Shown here: in pieces, positions 57,520 to 64,000 of the stretch
Numbering within the stretch: position 1 is the first letter of the stretch
Layout: every line of letters begins with the position of its first letter
Assembly: GCF_001039475.1 (NCBI RefSeq)
Contig: NZ_LELK01000001.1
Span: 531,466 to 595,465, forward strand
DNA length: 64,000 bases
Origin: Guptibacillus hwajinpoensis
GTDB taxonomy: Bacteria; Bacillota; Bacilli; Bacillales; Guptibacillaceae
Direction of reading: 5' to 3'
The notes under the pieces: generated by a model
The model's database searches: none
What the model was told of the DNA's origin: nothing
The model's input: the letters and a program-made list of their open reading frames with translations, nothing else
Translations under genes and position numbers: made by a program

Positions 57520-58707
57520 CTATTTGTTTTCTTGAAGTGATCGATTTGCTATTTGTCCTCTACATATCGTTAATTGCACATTCATTTGTTCATCAACTAC
57601 GAGTAAGTCTGCATCCTTATTCACTTCTATACTTCCTTTTCTCTCCCAAATCCCTAATTCTTTCGCTGCGTTTTCAGATGTCATCTTCATAAGGTCATAC
57701 ATGGAACAATGAGTAAATTCCATCATGTTTCGGGCAGCTTCGTTCATTTTTAGTATGCTTCCAGCTAAACTGCCAGATCTCTTTAGTATGGCTTTATGAT
57801 CTTTTACTTCCACTTCCTGACCACCTAAATCATAAATGCCCTCGTTTAAGCATTTAGCCCTCATCGCATCTGTTATTAGAAGAAGTCCTTCTGCTCCCTT
57901 AAGCCGATAAGTTAAATCAACCATATCTTTAGAAACATGAATCCCATCTACGATGATTTCAGCTAAGATGTTTTGATTCAATAGAATAGCACCAGCCGAA
58001 CCTGGGTCCCGGTGATGAAGACCGTTCATTCCATTAAAAAGGTGTGTTGCGTGTCGAATACCTGAGTTAACAGCGTGAGATAGTTGTACAAAATTAGCTT
58101 CGGAATGACCAACTGAAGCGATCATCCCGTTTTCATATAAATACCTCGTTAATTCTGTTTGATCATCAAGTTCAGGAGCAAGTGTGACAAGCTTTATTAA
58201 ATCATTTGCGAGAGATTGGTAGTGTTTGAATGTTGAAACATCTGGTCTAATAATGGAGGAAGTAGGTTGAGCACCCGCACGGTTTTGATTAATAAATGGG
58301 CCTTCTAGGTGAATCCCAATCATTTCAGCCTGGCCAGGATGGTTATTTTTTTGATGATAAATAGCAGCATTTCTTAATGCATGTTCAATATTTGAAGAGG
58401 GGTTCGTCATTGTTGTAGCTAGAAAGCTAGTCGTACCCTCTAAGGGAAGAGTTTTGGCAATCGTTGTTAAGGCTTCAGGGGTACTATCCATGACGTCTGA
58501 ACCTGCTGCACCATGAATGTGGACATCGATCATACCGGGTAGAATAGCGTATTGGGAAGGGAGATCTATCACTTGATCAACCGGTAAATCTCTTGAAATA
58601 TCTGAACCGATACCGGTGATTTTATCATTTTCAATGAGAATAGTATTTTCTTGACGATTTGGATTAGGAGTGTAAACTTTTCCTCCTCTAAGTAAGATGC
58701 GTTGCAA
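57520..58707 (-). CDS. nagA: N-acetylglucosamine-6-phosphate deacetylase
   Basis: A 395-residue amidohydrolase-superfamily enzyme that removes acetate from N-acetylhexosamine-6-phosphate. Metal and substrate motifs are DVHIHGAAGSDVMD, HLEGPFINQNRAGAQ, VGHSEANF, HLFNGMNGLHHRDPG and LITDAMRAK. The start is TTG at 58707 with a GGCGGTG-like site; no in-frame ATG precedes the DVHIH motif at normal distance. It lies 31 bases after kduD and 43 bases before the lyase gene in one operon, which ties the lyase substrate to an N-acetylhexosamine-containing polymer. Confidence 0.94.
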   Translation of the reverse strand: MQRILLRGGKVYTPNPNRQENTILIENDKITGIGSDISRDLPVDQVIDLPSQYAILPGMIDVHIHGAAGSDVMDSTPEALTTIAKTLPLEGTTSFLATTMTNPSSNIEHALRNAAIYHQKNNHPGQAEMIGIHLEGPFINQNRAGAQPTSSIIRPDVSTFKHYQSLANDLIKLVTLAPELDDQTELTRYLYENGMIASVGHSEANFVQLSHAVNSGIRHATHLFNGMNGLHHRDPGSAGAILLNQNILAEIIVDGIHVSKDMVDLTYRLKGAEGLLLITDAMRAKCLNEGIYDLGGQEVEVKDHKAILKRSGSLAGSILKMNEAARNMMEFTHCSMYDLMKMTSENAAKELGIWERKGSIEVNKDADLLVVDEQMNVQLTICRGQIANRSLQENK

Positions 58708-58738
58708 CTTTTCACCGCCTTCCGTTTAGAGCAACTTA

Positions 58739-59500
58739 CTACCGAGCCATCCAACCGCCATCAACAATTAACGTATGTCCGTTCATGTAATTAGAAGCCT
58801 CAGAAGCTAGGAAAATGGCTGCGCCTGTTAAGTCCTCCGCTTCTCCCCATCTTCCAGCAGGGATGCGCTCTAAGATAGATTGGTTGCGTTTCTCATCTTC
58901 TCGAATGGCTTTTGTATTATTTGTGGCAATGTAGCCTGGCGCAAGGCCATTCACCTGAATTCCATCCTTTGCCCATTCATTCGAAAACGCTTTTACTAAA
59001 CCGTTAACAGCGTGTTTGCTTGCTGTGTATGCTGGTACATACACACCTCCTTGATATGATAGTAAAGACGCAATATTAATGATTTTCCCTTCCTTTCGTT
59101 CAAGCATCGGACGAGCAAGATGTTGAGTAAGAAGGAATAAGGCATTGACGTTCGTGTTCATCACAGCATTCCAGTTGTCTATTGAATAATCAGAAGCCTC
59201 ATCTCGTCTAATGATCCCAGCGTTATTAACCAAAATATCGATTTGGAATTGACTTAATAGATCTTCACAATATGCTGGAAGTGATTCAACATCCTCTAAA
59301 TCAATAATCACTTGATGAGCACTCCCACCTCCTTCCTCAATCAGTTGCGTTGTTTCATCTAAGTTATTTCGATGACCAAGTAGTATGAGCTTTGCCCCTG
59401 CTTTTGAATAAGCCACGGCGATTGCTTGACCAATTCCTCCAGCTGCTCCTGTGACGAGTGCTGTTTTCCCTTCTAATGAAAAACGATCTAAGTATCCCAT
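58739..59500 (-). CDS. kduD: 2-dehydro-3-deoxy-D-gluconate 5-dehydrogenase (KduD-like SDR)
   Basis: A 253-residue short-chain dehydrogenase that reduces 2,5-diketo-3-deoxygluconate to 2-keto-3-deoxygluconate with NAD(P)H. The cofactor motif is TGAAGGIGQAIA, followed by NNAG, the catalytic Ser-Tyr-Lys of ASLLSYQGG and YTASKHAVNG, and the terminal NGHTLIVDGGWMAR. The second of two adjacent ATGs, at 59500, sits at better distance from AGGAGG than the one at 59503. It follows kduI by 10 bases; the pairing supports the KduD role among many similar SDRs. Confidence 0.9.
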   Translation of the reverse strand: MGYLDRFSLEGKTALVTGAAGGIGQAIAVAYSKAGAKLILLGHRNNLDETTQLIEEGGGSAHQVIIDLEDVESLPAYCEDLLSQFQIDILVNNAGIIRRDEASDYSIDNWNAVMNTNVNALFLLTQHLARPMLERKEGKIINIASLLSYQGGVYVPAYTASKHAVNGLVKAFSNEWAKDGIQVNGLAPGYIATNNTKAIREDEKRNQSILERIPAGRWGEAEDLTGAAIFLASEASNYMNGHTLIVDGGWMAR

Positions 59501-59510
59501 CATTAGCCTC

Positions 59511-60344
59511 CTATTTTAAGTCTTTCATATCAATAAAGTCCATATCCGTAAACGTGTAGTTCTCTCCAGCCATAGCCCAAATAAACGTATAGCTTGAAGT
59601 TCCAGCACCGCTATGGATGGACCAGGATGGGGAAATGACTGCTTGTTCATTAGAAACGAGCAAATGTCTTGTTTCGTCTGGCTCTCCCATGAAATGAAAA
59701 ACACGTCCTTCTTCAGGCATATCAAAATAAAAATAGATTTCACTTCGGCGATCATGAATGTGAGCTGGCATCGTGTTCCACATATTATGAGGCTCTAGCA
59801 TTGTCATCCCTAGCATGAGTTGGCAGCTTTGAATTCCTTCTGCGTGAACGTATTTGTAAATCGTTCGTTCATTTGACTCTTTAATAGAACCAAGGTGGTT
59901 AGGCTCCGCGTCTTTGATCGCTAATTTCTGAGTAGGATATTCTTTATGAGCTAGTGTAGAGACAAAATAAAACTTTGCTGCATTCTCGGCGTTACCAGGG
60001 TAAAACGTAACGTTTTCCTTGCCTTTTCCTATGTAAAGACAATCACGCTTATCGAGTTCAAACGTTTCTTGATCAACCTGGACAGTTCCATGCCCACCGA
60101 TGTTTATGATTCCAATTTCTCGGCGTTCTAGAAAATAAGACGTTTTTAATGTCTCTGTTGCGGATAGTGAAAGTCCTTCCTGACTTGTTGGGATAGCGCC
60201 ACCGATGACCATGCGATCGTCATGAGCATAAAGCATATTGATTTCCCCTTCAGTAAAAACCCTCTCCATCATGTACCGTTCTCTTAATTGATCTGTTGTA
60301 TAGTGTTTGGCTTCTGTCGGGTTTGTTGCATGTCTGATTTCCAT
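59511..60344 (-). CDS. kduI: 5-keto-4-deoxyuronate isomerase
   Basis: A 277-residue cupin-type isomerase that turns 5-keto-4-deoxyuronate, the product formed from unsaturated uronic acids, into 2,5-diketo-3-deoxygluconate. Signatures are YAHDDRMVIGGAIP, the metal-binding MWNTMPAHIHDRRSEIYFYFD and a later IHSGAGTSSYTFIWAMAGEN. The start at 60344 is chosen because family members begin MEIRHAT-like; a frame from 60359 adds five residues. With kduD it forms the lower route for lyase products. It ends 10 bases before kduD. Confidence 0.96.
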   Translation of the reverse strand: MEIRHATNPTEAKHYTTDQLRERYMMERVFTEGEINMLYAHDDRMVIGGAIPTSQEGLSLSATETLKTSYFLERREIGIINIGGHGTVQVDQETFELDKRDCLYIGKGKENVTFYPGNAENAAKFYFVSTLAHKEYPTQKLAIKDAEPNHLGSIKESNERTIYKYVHAEGIQSCQLMLGMTMLEPHNMWNTMPAHIHDRRSEIYFYFDMPEEGRVFHFMGEPDETRHLLVSNEQAVISPSWSIHSGAGTSSYTFIWAMAGENYTFTDMDFIDMKDLK

Positions 60345-60364
60345 ATTCTCATCTCCCATAAATG

Positions 60365-60994
60365 TTATTTTTGAACTTCTTTTTGATCCATTCTACGAAA
60401 AACAAGATTCGCTACCCACATGAGTAGAAAGGCAAGCCAGCTAAAGCTGAAAATCGGTAATAACCCAGGAACTAATAAAAGAACATAATAGAAGGCAATC
60501 ATGATTGCCCCCATCATCAAAGCATGTAACGGATAAGATAATGCAATGATGGCCGCGTATTTGATAACTTTAAGGGCTGATAATTTATATTGAACAAAAA
60601 CAGGAGCAACAAAAAGCGCAGTCAAGCTATACAAAAATATAATTGTTAAGGTAAAGAGGTAGCATATGAGGAAGAATACTCCTTCATAGCCTCTGAATAG
60701 GGTTAAATTAAAGAGCAATAACCCTCCCACGATCGTCGTCAACCAGCCAACAAGATTGGCCTTTACAAATTCTTGTTTATAGGTAGTCCAAAACTCAGGG
60801 AAAACAGGAACATCTGTCTCTCCGAGTTGCCAGCGGCGTACGACTGCAAACATGCCCATTGTTGCAGGGAAAATTCCTGCGACCAAAAGCCCAACAATCG
60901 AGAATAAGAGCCATAGACATTGAACGTATACAAGACGAGCGATCCATTCTGTAATGCGATAAAATTTGCCCCATAAGCCATTTAATTCAACCAT
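60365..60994 (-). CDS. DUF624 (YesL-like) membrane protein
   Basis: A 209-residue protein with about five membrane segments. It begins MVELNGLWGKFYRITEWIARLVYVQCLWLLFSIVGLL and has the characteristic FPATMGMFAVVRRW. Such YesL/DUF624 proteins are found next to ABC-type oligosaccharide importers in Bacillota, as in the rhamnogalacturonan yes operon; function is unknown, perhaps in assembly or regulation of the transporter. AGAGGTG precedes the ATG. It is within the glycan operon, 5 bases before kduI in frame order. Confidence 0.88.
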   Translation of the reverse strand: MVELNGLWGKFYRITEWIARLVYVQCLWLLFSIVGLLVAGIFPATMGMFAVVRRWQLGETDVPVFPEFWTTYKQEFVKANLVGWLTTIVGGLLLFNLTLFRGYEGVFFLICYLFTLTIIFLYSLTALFVAPVFVQYKLSALKVIKYAAIIALSYPLHALMMGAIMIAFYYVLLLVPGLLPIFSFSWLAFLLMWVANLVFRRMDQKEVQK

Positions 60995-61036
60995 TCAGAT
61001 ACACCTCTTTATCCTTCTTTTTCTCGTGATGTTTAG

Positions 61037-62206
61037 TTAAGTAATACCTGTGCTTTGTGCCTTTTCAGATCCAACTCGCTGAGTGACCTGTACCACTTTT
61101 CCTCCAGCCCGAATGGATTCTGACGCCGCACAACCAACTGCGACACTCATTCTTCCAGCATAAGGAGTTGTGAGCGGTTGTTTATTATGAAGAACAAGAT
61201 TTACAAAATCCTGGCATATGACTGGATCGGCTCCACCATGACTTCCCTCTGTCGTCTTTATGTCGTATGTTTGATCAGCATATTCATGCCAGGTGTTAGA
61301 TTTTCTCGTCTTCACATATACTTTTCCATCCGGTTCGGAGTTTTCAATTCTTCCTTTTGTGCCAATAAACGTATAGTTGCGTTGATAATCTGGGGTAAAA
61401 TGACACTGTAAATAAGAAGCTTTAATGCCACCTTCTAATTCCATAATGACCATGTTATTGTCTTCTACATCCACTTCATTGCGAAAAGCGCATTGATTCA
61501 ATGGAGTAGTGCTAAATTCTGTGCAGTCCTGTTTTTGATCACAAGTGGGACACGTAAGATTGTTATCTTTTTCTCCTCCGAAGAAATCAAGGCTACCAAA
61601 TGCTGAGACTTTTTTGGTGTAACTTCCTGTTATCCAGTGGATAATATCTAAATCATGAGAACCCTTTTGGAGTAAAAGAGAATTCGTATTTGAAGAGTTA
61701 GCGTGCCAGTCATGGTAGTAATACTCTCCACCTAACCCTACAAAATGACGAACCCAAACGGCTTTAATGTCACCTATTACACCAGAGTCCACAATTCCTT
61801 TCATCGTTCGAAACATATTCATGTACCTCATATTAAACCCGATCATAAGATGCTTCTCTGACTTCTCCCACTCATCGAGAATACGATCACACCCATCCAC
61901 TGAAATAGCTAATGGTTTCTCGCAATACACGTGTTTTCCTGCTCTAAATGCTGCAATGGCATGTTCCTCATGTAAGTGATCAGGTGTTGTAATAACAACG
62001 GCATCCACGTCTTGTCGTTCCAAAAGTTCCTTATAATCTGTCGTAATATATGTTTCTTTGTTTATGTCTTCTTGAAAGGCTTTTAATCTAGAGATGGATA
62101 GATCTGCTGCTGCTACAACAACAGATTCTCCATCCGGCTGATGCCAATATTTTGCAATAGAACTTCTTAATCCAATACCGATTAATCCAATTCTTACTTG
62201 TTTCAT
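61037..62206 (-). CDS. Gfo/Idh/MocA-family oxidoreductase
   Basis: A 389-residue NAD(P)-dependent dehydrogenase. The Rossmann motif is RIGLIGIGLRSSIAKYW, and the conserved EKPLA motif (HVYCEKPLAIS) is present. It has an inserted four-cysteine cluster (about CPTCDQKQDCTEF), likely a structural zinc site or linker. Members oxidise or epimerise sugars, or act as NAD-dependent glycosidases. Its place in the operon suggests a role on the released sugars; the precise reaction is unknown. AGGGGAG precedes the ATG. Confidence 0.9.
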   Translation of the reverse strand: MKQVRIGLIGIGLRSSIAKYWHQPDGESVVVAAADLSISRLKAFQEDINKETYITTDYKELLERQDVDAVVITTPDHLHEEHAIAAFRAGKHVYCEKPLAISVDGCDRILDEWEKSEKHLMIGFNMRYMNMFRTMKGIVDSGVIGDIKAVWVRHFVGLGGEYYYHDWHANSSNTNSLLLQKGSHDLDIIHWITGSYTKKVSAFGSLDFFGGEKDNNLTCPTCDQKQDCTEFSTTPLNQCAFRNEVDVEDNNMVIMELEGGIKASYLQCHFTPDYQRNYTFIGTKGRIENSEPDGKVYVKTRKSNTWHEYADQTYDIKTTEGSHGGADPVICQDFVNLVLHNKQPLTTPYAGRMSVAVGCAASESIRAGGKVVQVTQRVGSEKAQSTGIT

Positions 62207-62265
62207 TGTTTCTCCCCTACGAGTATGGCATTCATTCTATGTTCTGCTTCTGACATGATCGTTTT

Positions 62266-63126
62266 CTATCCTTTGATCGAACCTAGTAGCATCCCTTTTG
62301 TTAAATGTTTCTGAACAAATGGATAAATTACAATGATTGGTAAGCTTGCAATAATAACGGCTGCCATTTGAATGGTAGCTGTCGGTATAACTGCATCCAC
62401 GTTCTCGATTTGGTCTTGATTTTGTACAAGAATATCTCGAACCACAACCTGGAGAGGATTTAGGGCAGGATCTGTAATGTACATAACGGCCTGGAAAAAT
62501 TCGTTCCAGTGACCAACGACATAGAATAAGCCAATTGTAATCATAACGGGTTTCGAAAGAGCGAGTACAATTTGCCCGAGAATTCTAAATTCGCCTGCAC
62601 CATCAATTCGAGCTGCTTCGAAAATATCTTCTGGTAAGTTTTCAAAGAAGCTTTTCATGATCAGAACATTAAAGCTCCAAATCGCATTCGGAATAATCAT
62701 TGCCCACACGGAATTAAGTAAACCAGTTGCTTTTACAATTAAGTATGTTGGTACGATCCCGCCGTTAAATAAGAGTGTAAAGACGACGAGGAAAATGAAA
62801 ATGTTGCGACCAGGTAAGTTTTTGCGACTTAATGGATACGCCATTAATGTAGTAAGAATCAAGTTAATGATCGTTCCAACAACTGTAATAAATATGGTGA
62901 CCATAAACGATTTTGGGATTTTGGGTTGTGATAAAAGGTGAGTATACGCATCAAAGTTAATCGCTTCAGGAATCAGAACAAATCCACCATTTTTCAATAC
63001 TTCTTCGATCGGGGTTAGAGATACTGCAACGACGAAAAGCAAAGGGAAAACGGATAATACACCAACTAGAATGAGAGAGATCGTTACAAGTAGATCAAAG
63101 GCGCGGTCTCCTTTATTTTTCACCAT
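62266..63126 (-). CDS. ABC sugar permease, YtcP/LplC-like
   Basis: A 286-residue inner-membrane permease with six membrane segments and the ABC EAA loop (EDIFEAARIDGAGEFRILGQIVLALSKP). It forms a heterodimer with the upstream permease and imports oligosaccharides of the LplBC/YtcP-type transporters. The start at 63126 is preferred because GGGGGG precedes it; a frame from 63141 is possible. It overlaps the upstream permease end by 7 bases. The ATPase and binding protein are not in the window beside it. Confidence 0.93.
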   Translation of the reverse strand: MVKNKGDRAFDLLVTISLILVGVLSVFPLLFVVAVSLTPIEEVLKNGGFVLIPEAINFDAYTHLLSQPKIPKSFMVTIFITVVGTIINLILTTLMAYPLSRKNLPGRNIFIFLVVFTLLFNGGIVPTYLIVKATGLLNSVWAMIIPNAIWSFNVLIMKSFFENLPEDIFEAARIDGAGEFRILGQIVLALSKPVMITIGLFYVVGHWNEFFQAVMYITDPALNPLQVVVRDILVQNQDQIENVDAVIPTATIQMAAVIIASLPIIVIYPFVQKHLTKGMLLGSIKG

Positions 63127-64000
63127 ATGTTTTCCCCCCATTTCTTCGCAATTTGGTTCGCTCCGATGACAAGAATAAGGCCGATTGCTGACTTAAATAA
63201 TCCTACTGATGCAGCAAGGCTGAAGTTCATCTGTTCAAGTCCTGTTCGGAAAACCCACGTATCAATAATATCAGCCACTTCATACACTTGGACGTTATAC
63301 ATGATGTAAACTTGCTCAAAACCAGCATCAAGCATATGTCCTAGTTTTAAAATAAACAAAAGGATGATAACGTTACGTATTCCTGGTAGTGTAATGTGCC
63401 AAATCATATGAAAACGATTCGCCCCATCTACTTTTGCAGCTTCATAGAGAGAAGGATTAATTCCGGCTATCGCTGCTAAATAAATAATGGCTCCCCATCC
63501 AAGACTTTGCCATGCTTCAGATCCTACTAATATCGAACGGAACCAGTCTGTTGATGTTAAGAAAGGAATGCTGGATGCTCCTCCTTCTGTTAACCAACGA
63601 TTAAATAGCCCTGTGCTTTCTGACAAAAAAGCGATACAAATTCCATAAATGATAACCCAAGAAAGAAAGTGCGGCATGTAGCTTAGCGTTTGTATCCATC
63701 TTTTAAACCACATTGTTTTACATTCATTTAGAAAAATAGCGAGTACAATACTCGGAACCATTCCAAAAAGAATTTTGTATAAACTAATGATCAATGTGTT
63801 AGATAATAGCTGGTAGAAATAAGGGGAATCAAAGAAAATTTGAAAATACTTGTACCAAGGATCGGCCCAGTTACTTCCCGTGATGCCTTCCATCACGTTA
63901 TAATCTTTAAACGCAATAATAACACCATACATTGGTAGATACTTATAGATGAAAAACCAAATTAATCCCGGTGCAAGCATAATGTAGAAGCTTTTGTACT
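63120..64000 (-). CDS. ABC sugar permease, LplB-like (5' end off the window)
   Basis: The frame is open to the window edge and reads YKSFYIM before the ATG at 63980, so the true start lies beyond base 64000; about 293 residues are visible. Typical features are MLAPGLIWFFIYKYLPMYGVIIAFKDYN and an EAA loop (SLYEAAKVDGANRFHMIWHITLPGI). It partners with the downstream permease for oligosaccharide uptake. The solute-binding gene and any glycoside hydrolases (such as an unsaturated glucuronyl hydrolase) would be expected further upstream. Confidence 0.93.
   Translation of the reverse strand, partial: YKSFYIMLAPGLIWFFIYKYLPMYGVIIAFKDYNVMEGITGSNWADPWYKYFQIFFDSPYFYQLLSNTLIISLYKILFGMVPSIVLAIFLNECKTMWFKRWIQTLSYMPHFLSWVIIYGICIAFLSESTGLFNRWLTEGGASSIPFLTSTDWFRSILVGSEAWQSLGWGAIIYLAAIAGINPSLYEAAKVDGANRFHMIWHITLPGIRNVIILLFILKLGHMLDAGFEQVYIMYNVQVYEVADIIDTWVFRTGLEQMNFSLAASVGLFKSAIGLILVIGANQIAKKWGENIW

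Overview
The window is chromosomal DNA of a low-GC, Gram-positive spore-former-type bacterium (Bacillota, Bacillaceae). Support for this: Bacillus-type AGGAGG ribosome binding sites with ATG, GTG and TTG starts, a separate parE-parC pair, an S-box SAM riboswitch and an xpt-pbuX purine riboswitch of Bacillus form, 7-1-7 Fur boxes, a BirA-type operator at bioY, and abundant hairpin-plus-U-tract terminators. A salt- or alkali-tolerant genus related to Bacillus is plausible, but the genus cannot be fixed from the sequence alone. No rRNA, tRNA, CRISPR array, prophage or insertion sequence was seen.

Layout. 1-17 kb holds ordinary metabolic and transport genes: a partial ketopantoate reductase, a quinone-oxidoreductase-like protein, a YjiH transporter, a double GNAT, a cold shock protein, a CoA-binding protein, a SIMPL protein, an M29 aminopeptidase, a frameshifted cytochrome P450, a nuclease-helicase fusion with an Fe-S cluster, an M20 amidohydrolase, a cation exchanger, an MFS carrier and bioY. 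18-24 kb has parE-parC followed by small membrane proteins. 24.9-28.4 kb has a PatB-type aminotransferase, a 2'-5' RNA ligase-like protein and two envelope proteins.

28.5-38.5 kb is the first coherent system. It is a Fur-controlled hydroxamate-citrate siderophore operon in the gene order rhbABCDEF (diaminobutyrate aminotransferase, decarboxylase, NIS synthetase, acetyltransferase, N-monooxygenase, second NIS synthetase), predicted to make schizokinen or a close relative. An intrinsic terminator follows the last core gene. Beyond it lie a second IucB/AlcB-like acyltransferase and an HSL-type esterase that are not in the minimal pathway. Three Fur boxes lie upstream of the first gene.

38.7-52.7 kb contains murB, a DUF3189 protein, a betaine-homocysteine-methyltransferase-like gene under a SAM riboswitch, rlmN, a CPBP protease, a sugar-binding lipoprotein without adjacent permeases, an LLM flavin oxidoreductase and the purine-riboswitch-controlled xpt-pbuX operon.

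52.7-64 kb is the second coherent system. It is one minus-strand operon, continuing past the right edge, with two ABC sugar permeases, a Gfo/Idh/MocA dehydrogenase, a DUF624 membrane protein, kduI, kduD, nagA and a 1568-residue secreted multidomain heparinase II/III-type lyase. Lyase, kduI/kduD (4-deoxy-uronate catabolism) and nagA (N-acetylhexosamine catabolism) together point to use of a glycosaminoglycan-like polymer of alternating uronic acid and N-acetylhexosamine.

Oddities worth checking are the P450 frameshift, a decayed small gene near 6.6 kb, the extra acyltransferase and esterase beyond the siderophore terminator, the BirA operator overlapping the bioY promoter with unusual spacing, and the BHMT-like methyltransferase.
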